Made by a program: the position numbers and the translations under genes. A DNA stretch of 64,000 bases from Microplitis mediator. Its lineage: Eukaryota; Arthropoda; Insecta; Hymenoptera; Braconidae. The stretch spans positions 8,122,001 through 8,186,000 of the forward strand of contig NC_079975.1 in assembly GCF_029852145.1 (NCBI RefSeq), given 5' to 3'. The first letter of the stretch is position 1, and the number at the start of each line of letters is the position of its first letter. The notes under the pieces were generated by a model that ran no database searches, was not told where the DNA came from, and saw only the letters and a program-made list of their open reading frames with translations. Positions 1 through 14,600 of this stretch are shown here, in pieces.

Positions 1-213
1 AATACATTGGCTCAAGTATCCATAGATATAGATGAGAACTGAGTGGTTATATATATATACTTCACGGGGGGAGGAGGGGGATGAAAGCAATCTACCGCCT
101 TATAATTCTCATATATTTTTAACCTCATTTTTGACCATAATCTTTGTTAGATAAAATTTTTTTAAGAAAAAATATTTAAATTATTATTTAAAATAATAAC
201 ACAGCCACCATAC

Positions 214-430
214 TGTAAAAAAATTGAGGTGTGAACGGGGATTAAATCCGGAGTAAATGCGGGGGGATGACTGTGTATTTATTTAATCTCCTTGGAGTAA
301 GACTCACTCCAAAGGGGAGTTTATTTTAATATTAAAACTCTAAATCGGAGTAAATCCGGATTTAAATAAAATTCAAATCACTCATCTGAAAAAGAAGCTC
401 TCTACTTACTCCGTATTGTCTAAAATCGAA
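214..430. repeat. GGAGTAAAT-word element, left part
   Basis: Begins at an ACTGTAAAAAAATT end. It contains repeated GGAGTAAAT / ATTTACTCC words in both orientations. A matching part lies at about 1307-1390, so later elements (430-1300) probably split it. Confidence 0.6.
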
Positions 431-556
431 TTAGTGAAAATCATGTGACAATCACTATTTGGCAGTGAATAGTCACTTATCCCCAGTGAAAAGTATACCA
501 CTATTTGAATTAGTGACATACTTTTCACTAGTAAACAGTAAATAGTTACTATTTTC
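430..556. repeat. AGTGAAAAGT-word array
   Basis: Alternating AGTGAAAA and TTTTCACT words in both orientations, with no coding content. It abuts the next element. Confidence 0.45.
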
Positions 557-557
557 A

Positions 558-1272
558 CACGGACAGAAAATCATGGCAGCGGTTCCCATAATTCTATAAA
601 AATTTTTCCTATACCAACATAGGAGTTAGAACCATAAATTATGGGAACAGTTCCTATAATGATGGGAATGCTAACCATAACACTATAGAAATGGTTCCTA
701 TAATTATAGGAATGGTTTCTATAATTTATAGGATTTGTTCCTATAATAATATGGAAATCATTCCCATAATATATAGGAACCATTCCCATAATATTATAAG
801 AATGGTTCCTATAATATCATGGAAATGGTTCCCATACTATCATGAAAAAATTAATTTAAAGAAAAGTGTGGTAATCACTTCTACGATACGCAGAAATGTT
901 ATTAAGTATAGAAACAAAAATTCGAACATTAAAAAAAATTCGGATTTGGCAAAAACATTAAAATTTTAAACAAAAAATTTTTTTTTTAACAAATTAGCGT
1001 CGAAGAAGCTTCATTTGGATCTCTCCTATTTTGCAAAAAAAAAAAAATTTATGATATTATGGGAGTGGTCCCCATATTGGTATAGGATATATTCCCATAC
1101 CGGTGTGGGAATGGTTCCCACAATGGTATGGGAATTATTCTCATACTATTATGGGAACTATGCCCATATATTATGGGAACCATCCCTATTATAGTATGGG
1201 TACAATTCCTATACCATTATGAGAACTAGTCCCATAATGCATAGCAAAACTTCCCATAATTTTCTTTCCGTG
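558..1272. mobile_element. MITE with GGTTCCCATAAT words and CACGG...CCGTG ends
   Basis: The left end CACGGACAGAAAATCATGG pairs with a right end ending ATTTTCTTTCCGTG. The interior is arrays of GGTTCCCATAAT-type words in both orientations, with a unique A-rich centre (850-1040). CA dinucleotides flank both ends. Related arrays occur at 8836-8930, 12550-12770, 13800-14030 and 40960-41148. Confidence 0.7.
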
Positions 1273-1399
1273 CACTATTTCAAATTTAAGAGAGTATGCA
1301 TAGTGTTTTTTTTAATCTCCGAAACTCCAAGTGACAGACTAAATTCGGATTTAAATCAAATCCGTAATGACCCCGAATTTACTCCCGTTTAATTACAGT

Positions 1400-2804
<1,405 letters not shown>

Positions 2805-2960
2805 AGTCCGTGGTGTGGTGTTAAAATTTTCATCACAGCCGGTGTGAAAGTTACATGACGCACGGTGTTAAATTTTGAGCCGTGAGAAATAAAACTTGTA
2901 CACCACCAATGGTGTAAATGTATAGTTCTTTATTAAAAACTCCCGATTACTTCAATAGTA

Positions 2961-3419
2961 CATTGTAAAAAATTTTTGGTGTGAAAATGGTCTTCGAAGA
3001 CTTTACACGGTGTGCATTTTTTTGGCGTGAATCATCAAGAGGTGTACTTTTAACACGGTGTGAATGTTATCTTTCACACCATTCGGTGTTATTAGCTTAT
3101 AACTCATACAATGTCCGATCATAAGATCTGTAGTTAAAAATTATCCAGTGCCTGTTTTTATTATCTAAATGTATATCTATATATATGTGTGTGAATATAT
3201 GTATATAAATTTTTGTCATTGATATTTATAAGACTATTTTAAGGTATTTTATGGTTCGAAGTTGATCAATGAATGATTCTACTAACATAAGTATTTAACA
3301 TTTACACCATTAGCGGTGTGAACGTTCTAATTTATACGGCCAAAAATTTAACACTGAGTGTCGTGTAACTTTCACACGATCATTTACACCACACCGTGGA
3401 CTTAAAATTTTTTACAGTG
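2961..3419. mobile_element. GGTGTGAAA-word element with CACTGTAAAA ends
   Basis: Left end CATTGTAAAAAATTTTTGG, right end AAATTTTTTACAGTG, TA on both sides (2959-2960 and 3420-3421). Inside are GGTGTnAAA words in both orientations. Similar words immediately upstream (2805-2900) suggest an adjoining copy. Confidence 0.7.
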
Positions 3420-3421
3420 TA

Positions 3422-4540
3422 CACTGTAAAAAATTTTGGTGTAAAAATGGCCACTGAGAAGTTTACACAGCCGTGTAGTGTGAAATAACGGTGTAAACAA
3501 TCTTCGGTGTAAATTATCCATGGTGTGATCTTAACACGGTGTAATCTACTTTTTTACACCATTCCGTATTACTCGTCATAATATTGATTAATGAGCAACA
3601 AATGATCATTGAACTACTTAATCAATAACTACACTGTAAAAAGAGCGGTGTTAAAAATGGACTCATTTCTAACTTCGCCCGGTGTTAAAATGAAATTACA
3701 CCGATGTAGGAGGCGTAATTCGGCGGTGTTAAAATACCGGAGTAAAAGCGGGGTAAACTGCGTCCGCTTGGAGTATTAACTTTAAAGATTATAAAATACA
3801 AAAAAATGTCAGTTTTTTATGAAAATTAATAAAAAATATCATTTATTAACAAGTATAGTGATCGAATAAGTAAAAATATTCACAAAATAAAATATTTTAA
3901 CACCGGTAAAGAATATCTACACCGGCGGCGGCGTTATTTTAACACTGGTCTAAAATATTTACACCGGCGGCGGTGTTATTTTAACATCGGTTAAGAATAT
4001 TTACACCAACGGCAACGTTATTTTCACACCGCTTTCGGTGTTGAAATTTAACACCGCCGATTTTAACACCTACACCGCTTGGACTTACCCCGGTGATTTT
4101 TTGCAATGTACATTCATTTTATTTGAATATTAAACAGTATTTTGAATTTTATTATTTTTGATTTTTATTATTATTTTTCTCAACGCAAAATTATCATAAG
4201 CACACCACCTAAATTTAACTCAATATTTGGTGTAATTTTTACACCAAGTCATTTACACTATACCGTGTCCAAAAAATTTGTACAGTGTAGATATTTAATT
4301 TTTATTTCCAAAATAATCCACATTAATAATAATAATGATGTACTAATGTTGCAACTCATATAATATTTATTAAAGTTTAACCACATATTATATTATCAAA
4401 CAATATTTGAGCTAATAACAACGAACGGTGTGAGAGAAAACACTCATACCGTGACACAAGTACACCGCTTTGATATTTAACACCAAGCAAACCGCGTAGA
4501 GCCCTCGGGGACCATGTTCACACCGAAAATTTTTACAGTG
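3422..4540. mobile_element. GGTGTnAAA-word element carrying a nested insertion
   Basis: Ends are CACTGTAAAAAATTTTGGTG and CACCGAAAATTTTTACAGTG. It is interrupted by another element at 3632-4108. A related copy at 54362-54777 lacks that insertion. Further GGTGT words at 4796-4860 are a fragment. Confidence 0.7.
3632..4108. mobile_element. Nested GGTGTTAAA / GGCGGTGTT-word element
   Basis: CACTGTAAAAAGAGCGGTG pairs with a right end ...CGGTGATTTTTTGCAATG. TA flanks both sides (3630-3631, 4109-4110). The empty site is visible as AATCAATAACTATATT near 54555, so TA was duplicated on insertion. Confidence 0.75.
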
Positions 4541-5027
4541 AATAATACAAGCAAATCATTGACCTTTCTCGGTTTTTTAGTGAATTATGGGAGTTTGGAA
4601 ACTGTAAAACGCTTCGGGGTCTTAAATTAATGCACTTGATTTGTCCATCCATTTTCAAACTTTTCAAATCCAAGAAACTAGACATTGAGATTTTCGCAAT
4701 AATTTATTTTTTATTCTTCTTTAAGTTTAATCAAATAAACGATTTATGAAAGAAATTATTGCGCGATAAAGAACGAAACTTGAATACTACACTGTAAAAA
4801 ATGCATACCGGTCTAGGGGTGCTACAGCGGTGTTACCAGTGTTAAAATGGTGTACATTCTAATGGCAACATTAGGGCTTGAATATAAGTGTTTTAAGATC
4901 TGCAAACCAGAAAAAAATGCCAACAATAATATTTCGTTAAAATTACGACATTATCGTTAATTGAGATAAAAAAAATTTTATCACCTATAAAATAAGCAAT
5001 GTCACTTTTATCAAACTGAACAAATTG

Positions 5028-5515
5028 CACACTATAAAATATTTTTAGAGTAAACGCGGTTTAAATCCGGAGCGGATGATTGTGTATTTAATTAATCCCT
5101 TAGTGTAGAATTCGCTCTCCCTATTTATTCCGTATTCGGAGTAAGTTTTTCTAAAATCCCGGAACTCCGAGTGACGGACATATAACATTTATATAAATTT
5201 TCTCATACTAACATACACTGTAGAAAATCGGAAGTGAATTCGGAGTGATAATGATTTTATTTCAATCCAAATACACTCGGTCACTAGGTTCTGGAGTTTT
5301 GAAGTTAAATCACTCCGCATACGGAGTAAATATAGAATTTTTGTTTAGCGGAGTGATTTCGGAGTGATCTGGATTTCATTTCAATCCGTATTTACTTCGA
5401 TTCAGAGTTTGAATTGAAATAAATTTCTCTTCGGAGTGAATTATACTCCGAGGAGATTAAATAAGCAGTCACCTGCTCCAAATTCACTCCGAATTTAATC
5501 CGCGAATTTATAACA
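5028..5515. repeat. Two GGAGTGAAT-word elements next to CARP exon 1
   Basis: One starts CACTATAAAATATTT (5028) and one CACTGTAGAAAATCGG (5217). Both are filled with GGAGTGAAT / ATTCACTCC words. They end about 110 bases before the CARP first coding exon, so they may lie close to or inside its 5' region. Confidence 0.6.
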
Positions 5516-5671
5516 TTTAAAAAAAGGAAAAGAGTGAAGTCCTAGTTCTGCATATTTAAGAAATTTTTTATAATTATCAGCAATAATAACGGATTGTATA
5601 ATAATATTTATATAATATTTTATTACAGGAGAACCAGAAATCATGTATAATTAATAAAATTACCACTCGGG

Positions 5672-8600
5672 ATGGCCACCTACAGCTCTGTGTACTTGGG
5701 CATCTGGGGAGTTATTATATTTGTTCTCATAAAAGGTGAGTCCAAAGTTTAAAAAATATTATTTTCATGATACCAGCATCGAAATTTCAAGTTTGTGTCT
5801 CGACAGCTAGTCGAAAATAGCTAATTTCAGTCGAATGCCGCGAACAAATATTAGCAATCGCGCAAATTGTGAATGCATTCAGTCAGCGGGCAAAAAAAAA
5901 CTTGTTTCGTCCCTCGGGAACAAACAAATAATGTTTCTGCCCGGTGACTGAAGGCTTTCGCAATTTAAACTCCGATACTTGTCATTTGTTCAATAGTAAT
6001 TTCAGACCATTAATTTTATTTATGTACCTGATACTTCCGATTTTGTAATTAAGTTTTATTTAAATTAGTGTCAATTATAACTAGTATTTATAGCTTCTGC
6101 TTAACCCTCCGTCTGTTGCGCGGTCTCGCCACCTTTCGTTCGTCGCGCTGTCATGTATTTGATAATTCGATGTTGCCAAGTATCAAAACTATGATTTTTA
6201 AAAAAAAAGGCCATTCGGCAGCCGAAATGGAAGGTAGATTTATAAAAAGGCACATACAGACATATCTTGTGATACATGTTAGTGTATATAGACATGATAT
6301 GATATTAGGCTCGTTTTCTTAGAGTGAGGGTAAAAAAAGACAACGACTATTTTCGATAGAGAACTTCAGATAGTTGATTCGACAAAACATTTTATAGGTA
6401 ACCTAACAAATAACTTTCACGGAAAAAACTATAGAAAATTTTACTAGTATGAGATCATAATTGTAATTGCTATTACGATGGCAAGATCAGATATAATTTT
6501 AAAACTACAGGTACGATTGAAACATCATAAATATTAAAAGAAATACTTTTAAAATATAAAATAGCTGTGAAATTTGCAGTTTATTTTGTTCAGAATAAAG
6601 TACAACTGACAAAATTGTATTATAATGGAAAATACATAAGTTATGTGGAATGAAAACCTTATTTTCAACTTTTATTGATTTCATGAAAATTTCAAGGCTA
6701 TCAAATTATTGAAAGAAATACTCGAAACATAAAGGTTAAGGTCATAAATTAAAGCTTATTAGTCAAGCTTTAGAATACTTTTTACAGAAATTATCTATGA
6801 GTTTCAGCTTTAAAGTTATATAAACTTTAAAAGTGAATAAAAACTAATTTTTTCGAAAAATCGTGAAAATTTTAAACAGCCATAACTTCAAAACTATTTG
6901 AACGATTCAGCCCATCTTTGAACTTGATCAAGATAATCGCCTATAGAATAAGTGTGAAAAATTTCATTAAGATCCGATAAGAACTGTAGGTGCTATCGTA
7001 ATGACAAGACCAGTGATAATCATAGGGAGTAGAGGTACATTTGATCCATCATAAGTAATAAAAGAAATACTTTTAAAATATAAAATAGCAGTGAAATTTA
7101 CAGGTTATTTTGTGCACAATAAAATACAACTGACGAAACCGGATTATAATGGGAAATTCATAAGTTATATGGAATGAAACCCATATTTTCAACATTTTTT
7201 GATTCCATTAAAATTTTCAAGGCCATCAAATTATAGGATGAAATGGTCGAAATATGAAGTCTAAGGTCATAAATTAAAGCTTATTAGACAAGCTTTCAGA
7301 TACTTTTTACGGAAATTGTCTATGAGTATTAGTTTTAAAATTATATGAACTTGAATGTGGAAAAAAATTGATTTTTTCAAAAAATCATGGAAATTTCAAA
7401 AAGCCATAACTTCTAAACTAATCAACCGATTTTGCCCATCTTCGAACTTAACCGTGATAATCGCCCATAGAATAAGTGTGCAAAATTTCATTAAGATCTG
7501 ATAAGAATTGTAGGCGTAATCGTGTCCTCAAAACTGCGTTATATCCCATATATATATATATATATATATATACATACATATATAAATTTTTTAACGGATG
7601 GTATTTTCGAACCCTACTCAACTAATTATGATAGGTTGTGACAAAATTCCTTGAAAAATCGAGCATGAGGACAAATACAATAGTTAGATTTTAGAAAAAT
7701 CTACCTAATAAAACCACACGTTTATACGATCAGACAATTGTTATCTTTTTTAAAATTGTTGTACTAAAATAAAAATTTCGTGTTAAATAAAAATACTAAA
7801 GGAAGAAATTAACTGGAAATGAGTCGCTGGTGGTAATTGGCAACACTGCGCAAAAAATCCGAACAAATTCAACGCCAAGTTTACGCGCGTCAGCAGCAAA
7901 TCGCCGCGTTTCTCAGGTTTTTCAACAAAAAAAAATTATTTTTTAACATTCAAAATTTCGGGAGTAATTACCATTAATTTATTCGATACTGAATTGCGGC
8001 GCTGCGCTCATCGCGCGACGGACGAAGGTTTAATTATAAATTGCAAATGACAATTTACGCTTACGCTAATAGTTAATCACACCATTGGTCTTAAATTAAC
8101 TTGTTTCTGACTGGCTGCTGACACTGAAACTTTAAGTTCCAATGCAGGTATTCATGAAAAATGTAGTATGTAACTCAGGATGAACACGATTTCAGATCGC
8201 GGGTGATGTCAGCCAACTTCGCCCTGGTTTGAAATCGTTTTATGTCATCCCTTGTCACACATTATACTAGAGTTCTTTGTTAGTTGTCATTTATCGTCAT
8301 TTTTTTTTAAATTCGCATAATATATAACGTATGAGGTCATTGATTAATAATAAAGCGATAAATTCTATAATTATTAAATTTCCTTCCATAATAATAATTT
8401 TTTGGAGTTACGTTAAGAACTCAGTAATATCGTTTAAGGTACTTGAGTGCTATCAGTGACGTACGTTGATTAGTTAAAGTAAATAATTCAATTTCATTCA
8501 ATAGCTTAGAAAATTATTCATACGACTAAAGTATTTGGAGATTAGAAAAAAAAAGACTGCTAGGTAGCGCTACAATAAATTTTTTTTATATTTTCATTGA

Positions 8601-11600
8601 AATAAATATCGTATTTAAAGTTTGCTGTTAAATATTCAATATTCTCGTCTGTATGCATATTCATTAATGAAACATTGTCAAAAAAAAACAATTAATTTTG
8701 GGTGTTAATTTAAATATAGAGAATAAAATGAAAAAAAAATTTATTTGATGCAGTTGAGATTATGGAATTAATTTCCATATTATCTAGATAAATTTATTTT
8801 CATTATGGCAACAGTTTCTATATAATATTAGCATTACATTACACGAAAAGAAGTTTATGGTAACAATCACAATATGTTATGGGAATGGTTCCCATAACGT
8901 ATGATAACGGGTTTTTTTTAAATATTCCCATATAACAATCTTTTTCAATTCTGGAGAAAGTCTGTTATCAAGATCGATAGGTGCTAGTGTCTTTTTCTAC
9001 CTATGTCTTGCTGCAGATACTTGTAACCAGATTTAGATTTCAAACCTTACACAAGAAATTCGTGCCAGATTATAACTCAATTCGGGAGGAAGACTGTAGC
9101 TGAAAATAGTTGCGCATGGCTTGCTCAAGACCTGCTCAAGACTCAACTTCAATTTTAAGCCTTGAGCAGATCTTGAGCAAGTCATGCGTAAGTACCTACT
9201 GTAAGTTACACGGAAAAAAATGTTTTGTGACCACAAGATAAGATAGCTTACGGTAACAAAATTCTGCCATAATATACATTAAAAAAAAAAAATTGTTATC
9301 TTAACAAAAGTCAAGATTACGCAGTTAATTGTTAAGATAGCGAATCTATCTTGGTCAACGCAACGAAGTAACATTTTTTATGGTAAGTGAAGTGAAGTTG
9401 CCGTTATAACAAATGACATGCGTTGAGCTAAATATTGAATTAGGTTTTATAAAGATTTCTTGATTCGAGAAAATTTTACTTCACCTAAGATATTATCACT
9501 TCCCGATATATTCTCTTGAGTCAAGAAAATCCTTCAAGGCGCCCGCCTTTAACTATACTTAGATATATTGGTATACTTTTCAAAATAAATAGCGTTTAAT
9601 ATTTTAGTCATAATTTACAAACACAATTTATGTCCAAAATCCAAAACTCGTGATAAATTCTTAATGATATTGTTTATCTAATTAAAGCACAAAATTATAT
9701 GCGTACACGGAAAAAAGAGTTTCGTTCTCATAACAAAAGACGGGATAACGAAAAATTTTGTTATACTGACAAACATGATTAGCTTACGGTAACAAATCAA
9801 TTTGCTGTAATAACAAATGAAATTGTGTCGTAATTAAGAAGCCTATTTGTTATGAGTACAAATGATACCAATATCATCGTATTTCAAAGCAAGCATTTGT
9901 TACTCTAAGTAATCTTAGCTTGTGGGGACAAAAATTTTGTCAGTGCTACAAATTCATTTTGTTATTTTAACAAATCACTTTTTTTACTGCAACACAACAG
10001 TTTTGCTACAGTTACAAACCATTGCTAGGCGCCACAAACGATTTGCTAGCGTTACAAAAACGTTGTAGTCATAACGAATGCTTCGTTATCCGTATATTAA
10101 GGCAGAAATTTGTTACTGTAAGTTATCTTATCTTGCGGTTACAAAAAATTTTTTTCCGTGTATTTAAAAAATTTTTCCTCAACACATATTATTTGTTACA
10201 ACAGCAACTTCATTTTACTTACCACAACAAATGTCACTTCGTTGCATCAAACAAGAAAGTTTTGCTATCATAACAAATAGCTGCGTAATCTTGATTTTTG
10301 TTATTATAGCAAATTTTTTTTTTTTTCAGTGTACGGATAACGAAGCATTCGTTGGGATTACAATGTTTTTGTAATGCTAGCAAATTCTTCGTCGGGCCAA
10401 GCAATGGCTTATAACTGTAACAAAACTGTTATGTTCCAATTTCCAATAAAAAAAACTGATTTGTTAAAGTAACAGAATAAATTTGTACACGGAAAAAAAA
10501 GCAGTTGAAAAATTACAGTTACTACAGTAAAAATAGGCCTTCCGGGCAAAAATCTTTAAACATTAAAGTTTAAACTGTAATTTTAGAAATTTGTTATAGT
10601 AATAAAATTAATACAATTTTAAGCAGAAAATTTTACAGTTTAAATCGACAATATCGAGTTTGAAACTGTAATATTTGTTATTTCTGGATAAAAAATGTAA
10701 TTTTTACAGTTTCAGACTCGGAGCGCTTTACTACGATACGAAACTGTAATTTTTCAACTGCTCTTTTTTCCGTGTAGCATTAACAAAAATTTTTGTAATC
10801 ATAAGCTAAGATTACTTACGGTAGCAAATGCTGGCTTTAAAATACGACGATGTTATTATAATAAACATCATGTATTCTCATCACAAATCGACTTCTTAAT
10901 TACGACACAAATTCATTTGTTACTATAACAAATTGATTTGTTACCGTAAGCTAATCATGTTTGTCATTATAACAAAATCTTTCGTTTTCCCATCTTTTTT
11001 TAGGGACGAAATCCGTTTTTCCGTGCAAGTTACACGGAAAAACATGTTTTGTAATCATACGATAAGATAACTTATGGTAACAAATTTTTGCCTTAATATA
11101 CGGATAACGGAACATTCGTTATTATTTCAATGTTTTTGTAACGCTAGCAATTTGTTTGTTGTGCTTAGCAATAGTTTCTAACTGCAACTAAACTGTTGTT
11201 TTACAGTAACAAAAGTGATTTGTTAAAATAACAAAGTGAATTTATAGTACTGACAAAATTTTTGTACTCATAAGCTAAGATTACTTAGGGTACCAAAAAT
11301 ACCTGCTTTAACCCTAGTAGAAATAATCTAGACTTTATTCGATTTTAAACCAGTAACTGGCCAGAGATCCCGGCTAAAAACTACAAATCCTGCCACCTAC
11401 AATTAAGGCGTACAAATTGGTCACACTAATATGTTTTTTGTACTAGTGTGTATGTGTGTGTTAGTTTTGTCCTGTTTAACCTATATTAAAAATTGCTATT
11501 TTTTTATTTTAATTATTTATGCTATATATAAAAATATTATTTTAATTATAGTTAATTTTTAAGTATGATTTATTAATTACATTTATATTTGAAATATAAT

Positions 11601-14600
11601 GATGTTACCGACTTTATAGTTTAATATTCATAAATTAAAGTTTGATTATTGAAATCAATGAAAGACTAAATAAATAAATTTTATAGTAATTTTGTTTGTC
11701 AATCATTATTTTAATTTCAAGTTATTATTTATTTATTTCAATTAATAAATTTTTAATGTCTGTCAATGCGGATCAATATTTAATTATTTATTGATCTATA
11801 TATCCATGCTTCAGGTTAGATTTATCTATCTATTGCATATAAATTTTTGGAGTTATTCGGAGAAAGATACATTAATTTGAATTAATTTTTAATTTGTCTG
11901 GGTATTTTTTAAAAAATCTTTTTATTTTTCCGAGGAACTGATAATTTTAATAACCTCAAAACCTAAAATTTTAAAGTGACAGTTTTTTGAAAGCCGCCAT
12001 ATTTCTCTTGGATCTCTAGTAAAACTGGCCAGTTACTCGACAAAAACTAGAGATTCCACTGGCCAGTTTCTGGTTTAAGTCTAGTAAAACTGGCCAGTTA
12101 CTAGACAAAAACTTAATTTCATTTCTACTAGGGAAAATACGATGATTTTGTTATAATGAATATCATGTGTTCTCATAACGAATCGACTTCGTAATTACGA
12201 AACAATTTCATTTGCTATTATCACAAATTGATTTGTTACCGTAAGCTAATCATGTTTGTCACAATAACAAAATTTTTCATTATCCCGTCTTTTGTTATGA
12301 CGACGAAACGCTTTTTTTCGTGTATACTGGTGCAAGAAATGCGTCAGACACTTTTTCATTGCACCGTGTTCAAGATATCTTCAATATTCTTGCGTACGAT
12401 ACCATGAGCAAGACATACACAAATCTTTACATAGTTTTCTTGATACACGATCTTGCGAAAAACACATACGTAGAAAAAGACACTAGCAGCTAGGGGTCTT
12501 GCTCAAGATATTTACTCCAGAATCTTGTTCAAACACGTGTTACTAGCGCCGATTATATGAACGGCACCCATACAAATGTTCGTAACCATTTTCATCTAAA
12601 TAGTTTCCATTCCTATACAATATGGAAATAGTTCCTATGTCATTATGGTAATTGTTCCTATACTACAGACAATGCTTTTTTACTACAATTGCGAATATGT
12701 TTCCTTGATATTATTTAAGTAAACTCATATTTAAATTAAGAAATTTTACTTGGAAATATATACTTTTTTCTCTCAGTGGATTATTCAGATAAAAATTTTA
12801 ATACACGCAAAGTTTAATTGATCGGAAGTAAAAAATTTAATTATTTAGTGTAGCAGCTAACTAAAAGTTTTTTATTTTCTCTTTGTGTATAATAGCAGAC
12901 CCATAAACTAATTTGATTTTTAGGTATATTTTTTTAATCCCGTAATCGCATTAGGTAGAAAAAAAATGATAATAATCAGTATTAAAGAAACTTTTATACA
13001 AATTATAAAAACAATCTGAAATTTTCATCAAGTTTAATTTAAAAAATGTTTTTTCATCTCGAAATAAAATAAAATATTTACAAATCATACATGTGATAAT
13101 AACAATAATAATAATAGTAAGGAGAAAGGATTACGGTCTCAAAAAAAAAAAATGAAATCTTGGATCGGCTTATTCAGTTGAAAAAAAAAAACTGCATGTT
13201 CTTTCCTCTTTTTCTGAATTTAAATATTTTATGCATAAATCGATGAATTCGAATGTTTTTTCTAAGTCATTTAATATCTCTGACTTACACAGAATATTCT
13301 CTGGTGTCTGATCGATTGATATTCAAAACCTGAGCAAAAATGTTGCAGGTGGTGCCAATAACATGTTTTAAAGCTGGATTTACTATATTAGCATTGAAAA
13401 AAAAATCAATCTCGTAAATAAGTATATATATATTTTCAATAAAGTGAAATCGTAGAAAACATTTCTCATATAATGAAATCAAATAAATTACTTCAATTTA
13501 ATGTACCATAAGGAATTTTATATTAGTTTCTATGACTTCACTGTTCATCCAGATCTTCAATATTTTAAGTACTCGCTATGACAAAGTTGAAATTATAATA
13601 CACTTTAGCAATTTACTTGATACACTTATACGTTGTAACATTTAAGCTTTAAGTACATTATTAAGTAAAAGCTCCTGTAATTGAACTATAAGAAGTATGC
13701 TCGACATTATTATCTATATAATTAATATGGATAATAAATCATTTTTTTTAAATTCATTTTTTACTCGATGGTTTTCACGAAATAAAGCCGATTTTTCCTG
13801 TATTCACATGGAAAAAATTTAAATGTTGAAATAGGAATTTTCACTATATGCCAACATAGAAATAATTCCTATGCTAACATAAGAGAAATTTCTATAATAC
13901 CATAGAAATTATTACTATGCTTACAGAGGGATGGTTCCTGTATTACTACAAGAATTATCCCTTGTAAACCGAGTATTAATCCCCGTATGGAAAGGAATTG
14001 TGGTTTTCCCAATCATAATATTGTAGTAAAACATTGTACACTGTAAACAACTTTGAGTCTGCGGAAAGATGTGGGTGTTTGGTGTGAAAATTGTCAACAC
14101 CGCTGGTGTAAAAGTTACACGAATCACCGTGTTAAATTTTCGGCAGTGTGAATTAGAACGACTACACCACCAACGGTGTAAATGTTACTTGGATAGACAC
14201 ACAATGAAAAACAAAGTAAGAAGAATAAGTTTTCATTCGAGCGGATAAGAATAAAAAATGCTTTTATACACGGAAATAATTTTTATACGAATATTGCCAT
14301 GTCATTTATTCTAAAAATTATTCTAAATCGAGTAATCTTAGGCCATTACGACTTTTATCTTTTGAATTACTAAGTTTTACTCTTTCAGTGAGTAAAAATC
14401 AATCAGATTAATTTTTACTCACAATTATACGTATAAACATTACCCCTAATAGCGGCTGTCTAAATAAATTCTCTCTGATTCAATGTTTACTCGTAGGTTC
14501 CCTAACAGACCCAAATTACGGTGGGTTTACCGTAATTTTTGGTAATCCACCGAAAAATACGGTAATCCGCCGTAAATTACGGTAGATTTACCCTATTCTG

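Larger units (their letters stand above)
9209..11025. mobile_element. GTTACnGTAAG-word element, copy X3 (interrupted)
   Basis: Left end CACGGAAAAAAATGTTTTGT, right end ...CCGTTTTTCCGTG. The two ends carry different inner sequences (type A left, type B right). It is interrupted by element Y (9277-10331) and the MITE at 10488-10774. With those removed it is colinear with copy X2. Confidence 0.75.
8836..12770. mobile_element. Transposon nest (outer boundaries)
   Basis: The outermost layer is GGTTCCCATAAT-word DNA (8836-8935 and 12550-12770). Inside it a second layer has matching arms TTCTGGAG...TGCTAGTGTCTTTTTCTAC at 8951-9005 and, inverted, at 12470-12525, with CTTGAGCAAGA words. Inside that lie the elements at 9209-12322, listed separately. 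The whole nest is in CARP intron 1. Confidence 0.7.

Noticed and set aside
10022..10273. 83-codon frame within the transposon nest
   Set aside because: Runs across element borders (X1 into Y) and consists of repeated words.
11312..12133. Ordinary piggyBac MITE
   Set aside because: CCCTAG ends fit, but the flank comparison with the empty site shows AA, not TTAA; related elements show TT or AA throughout.
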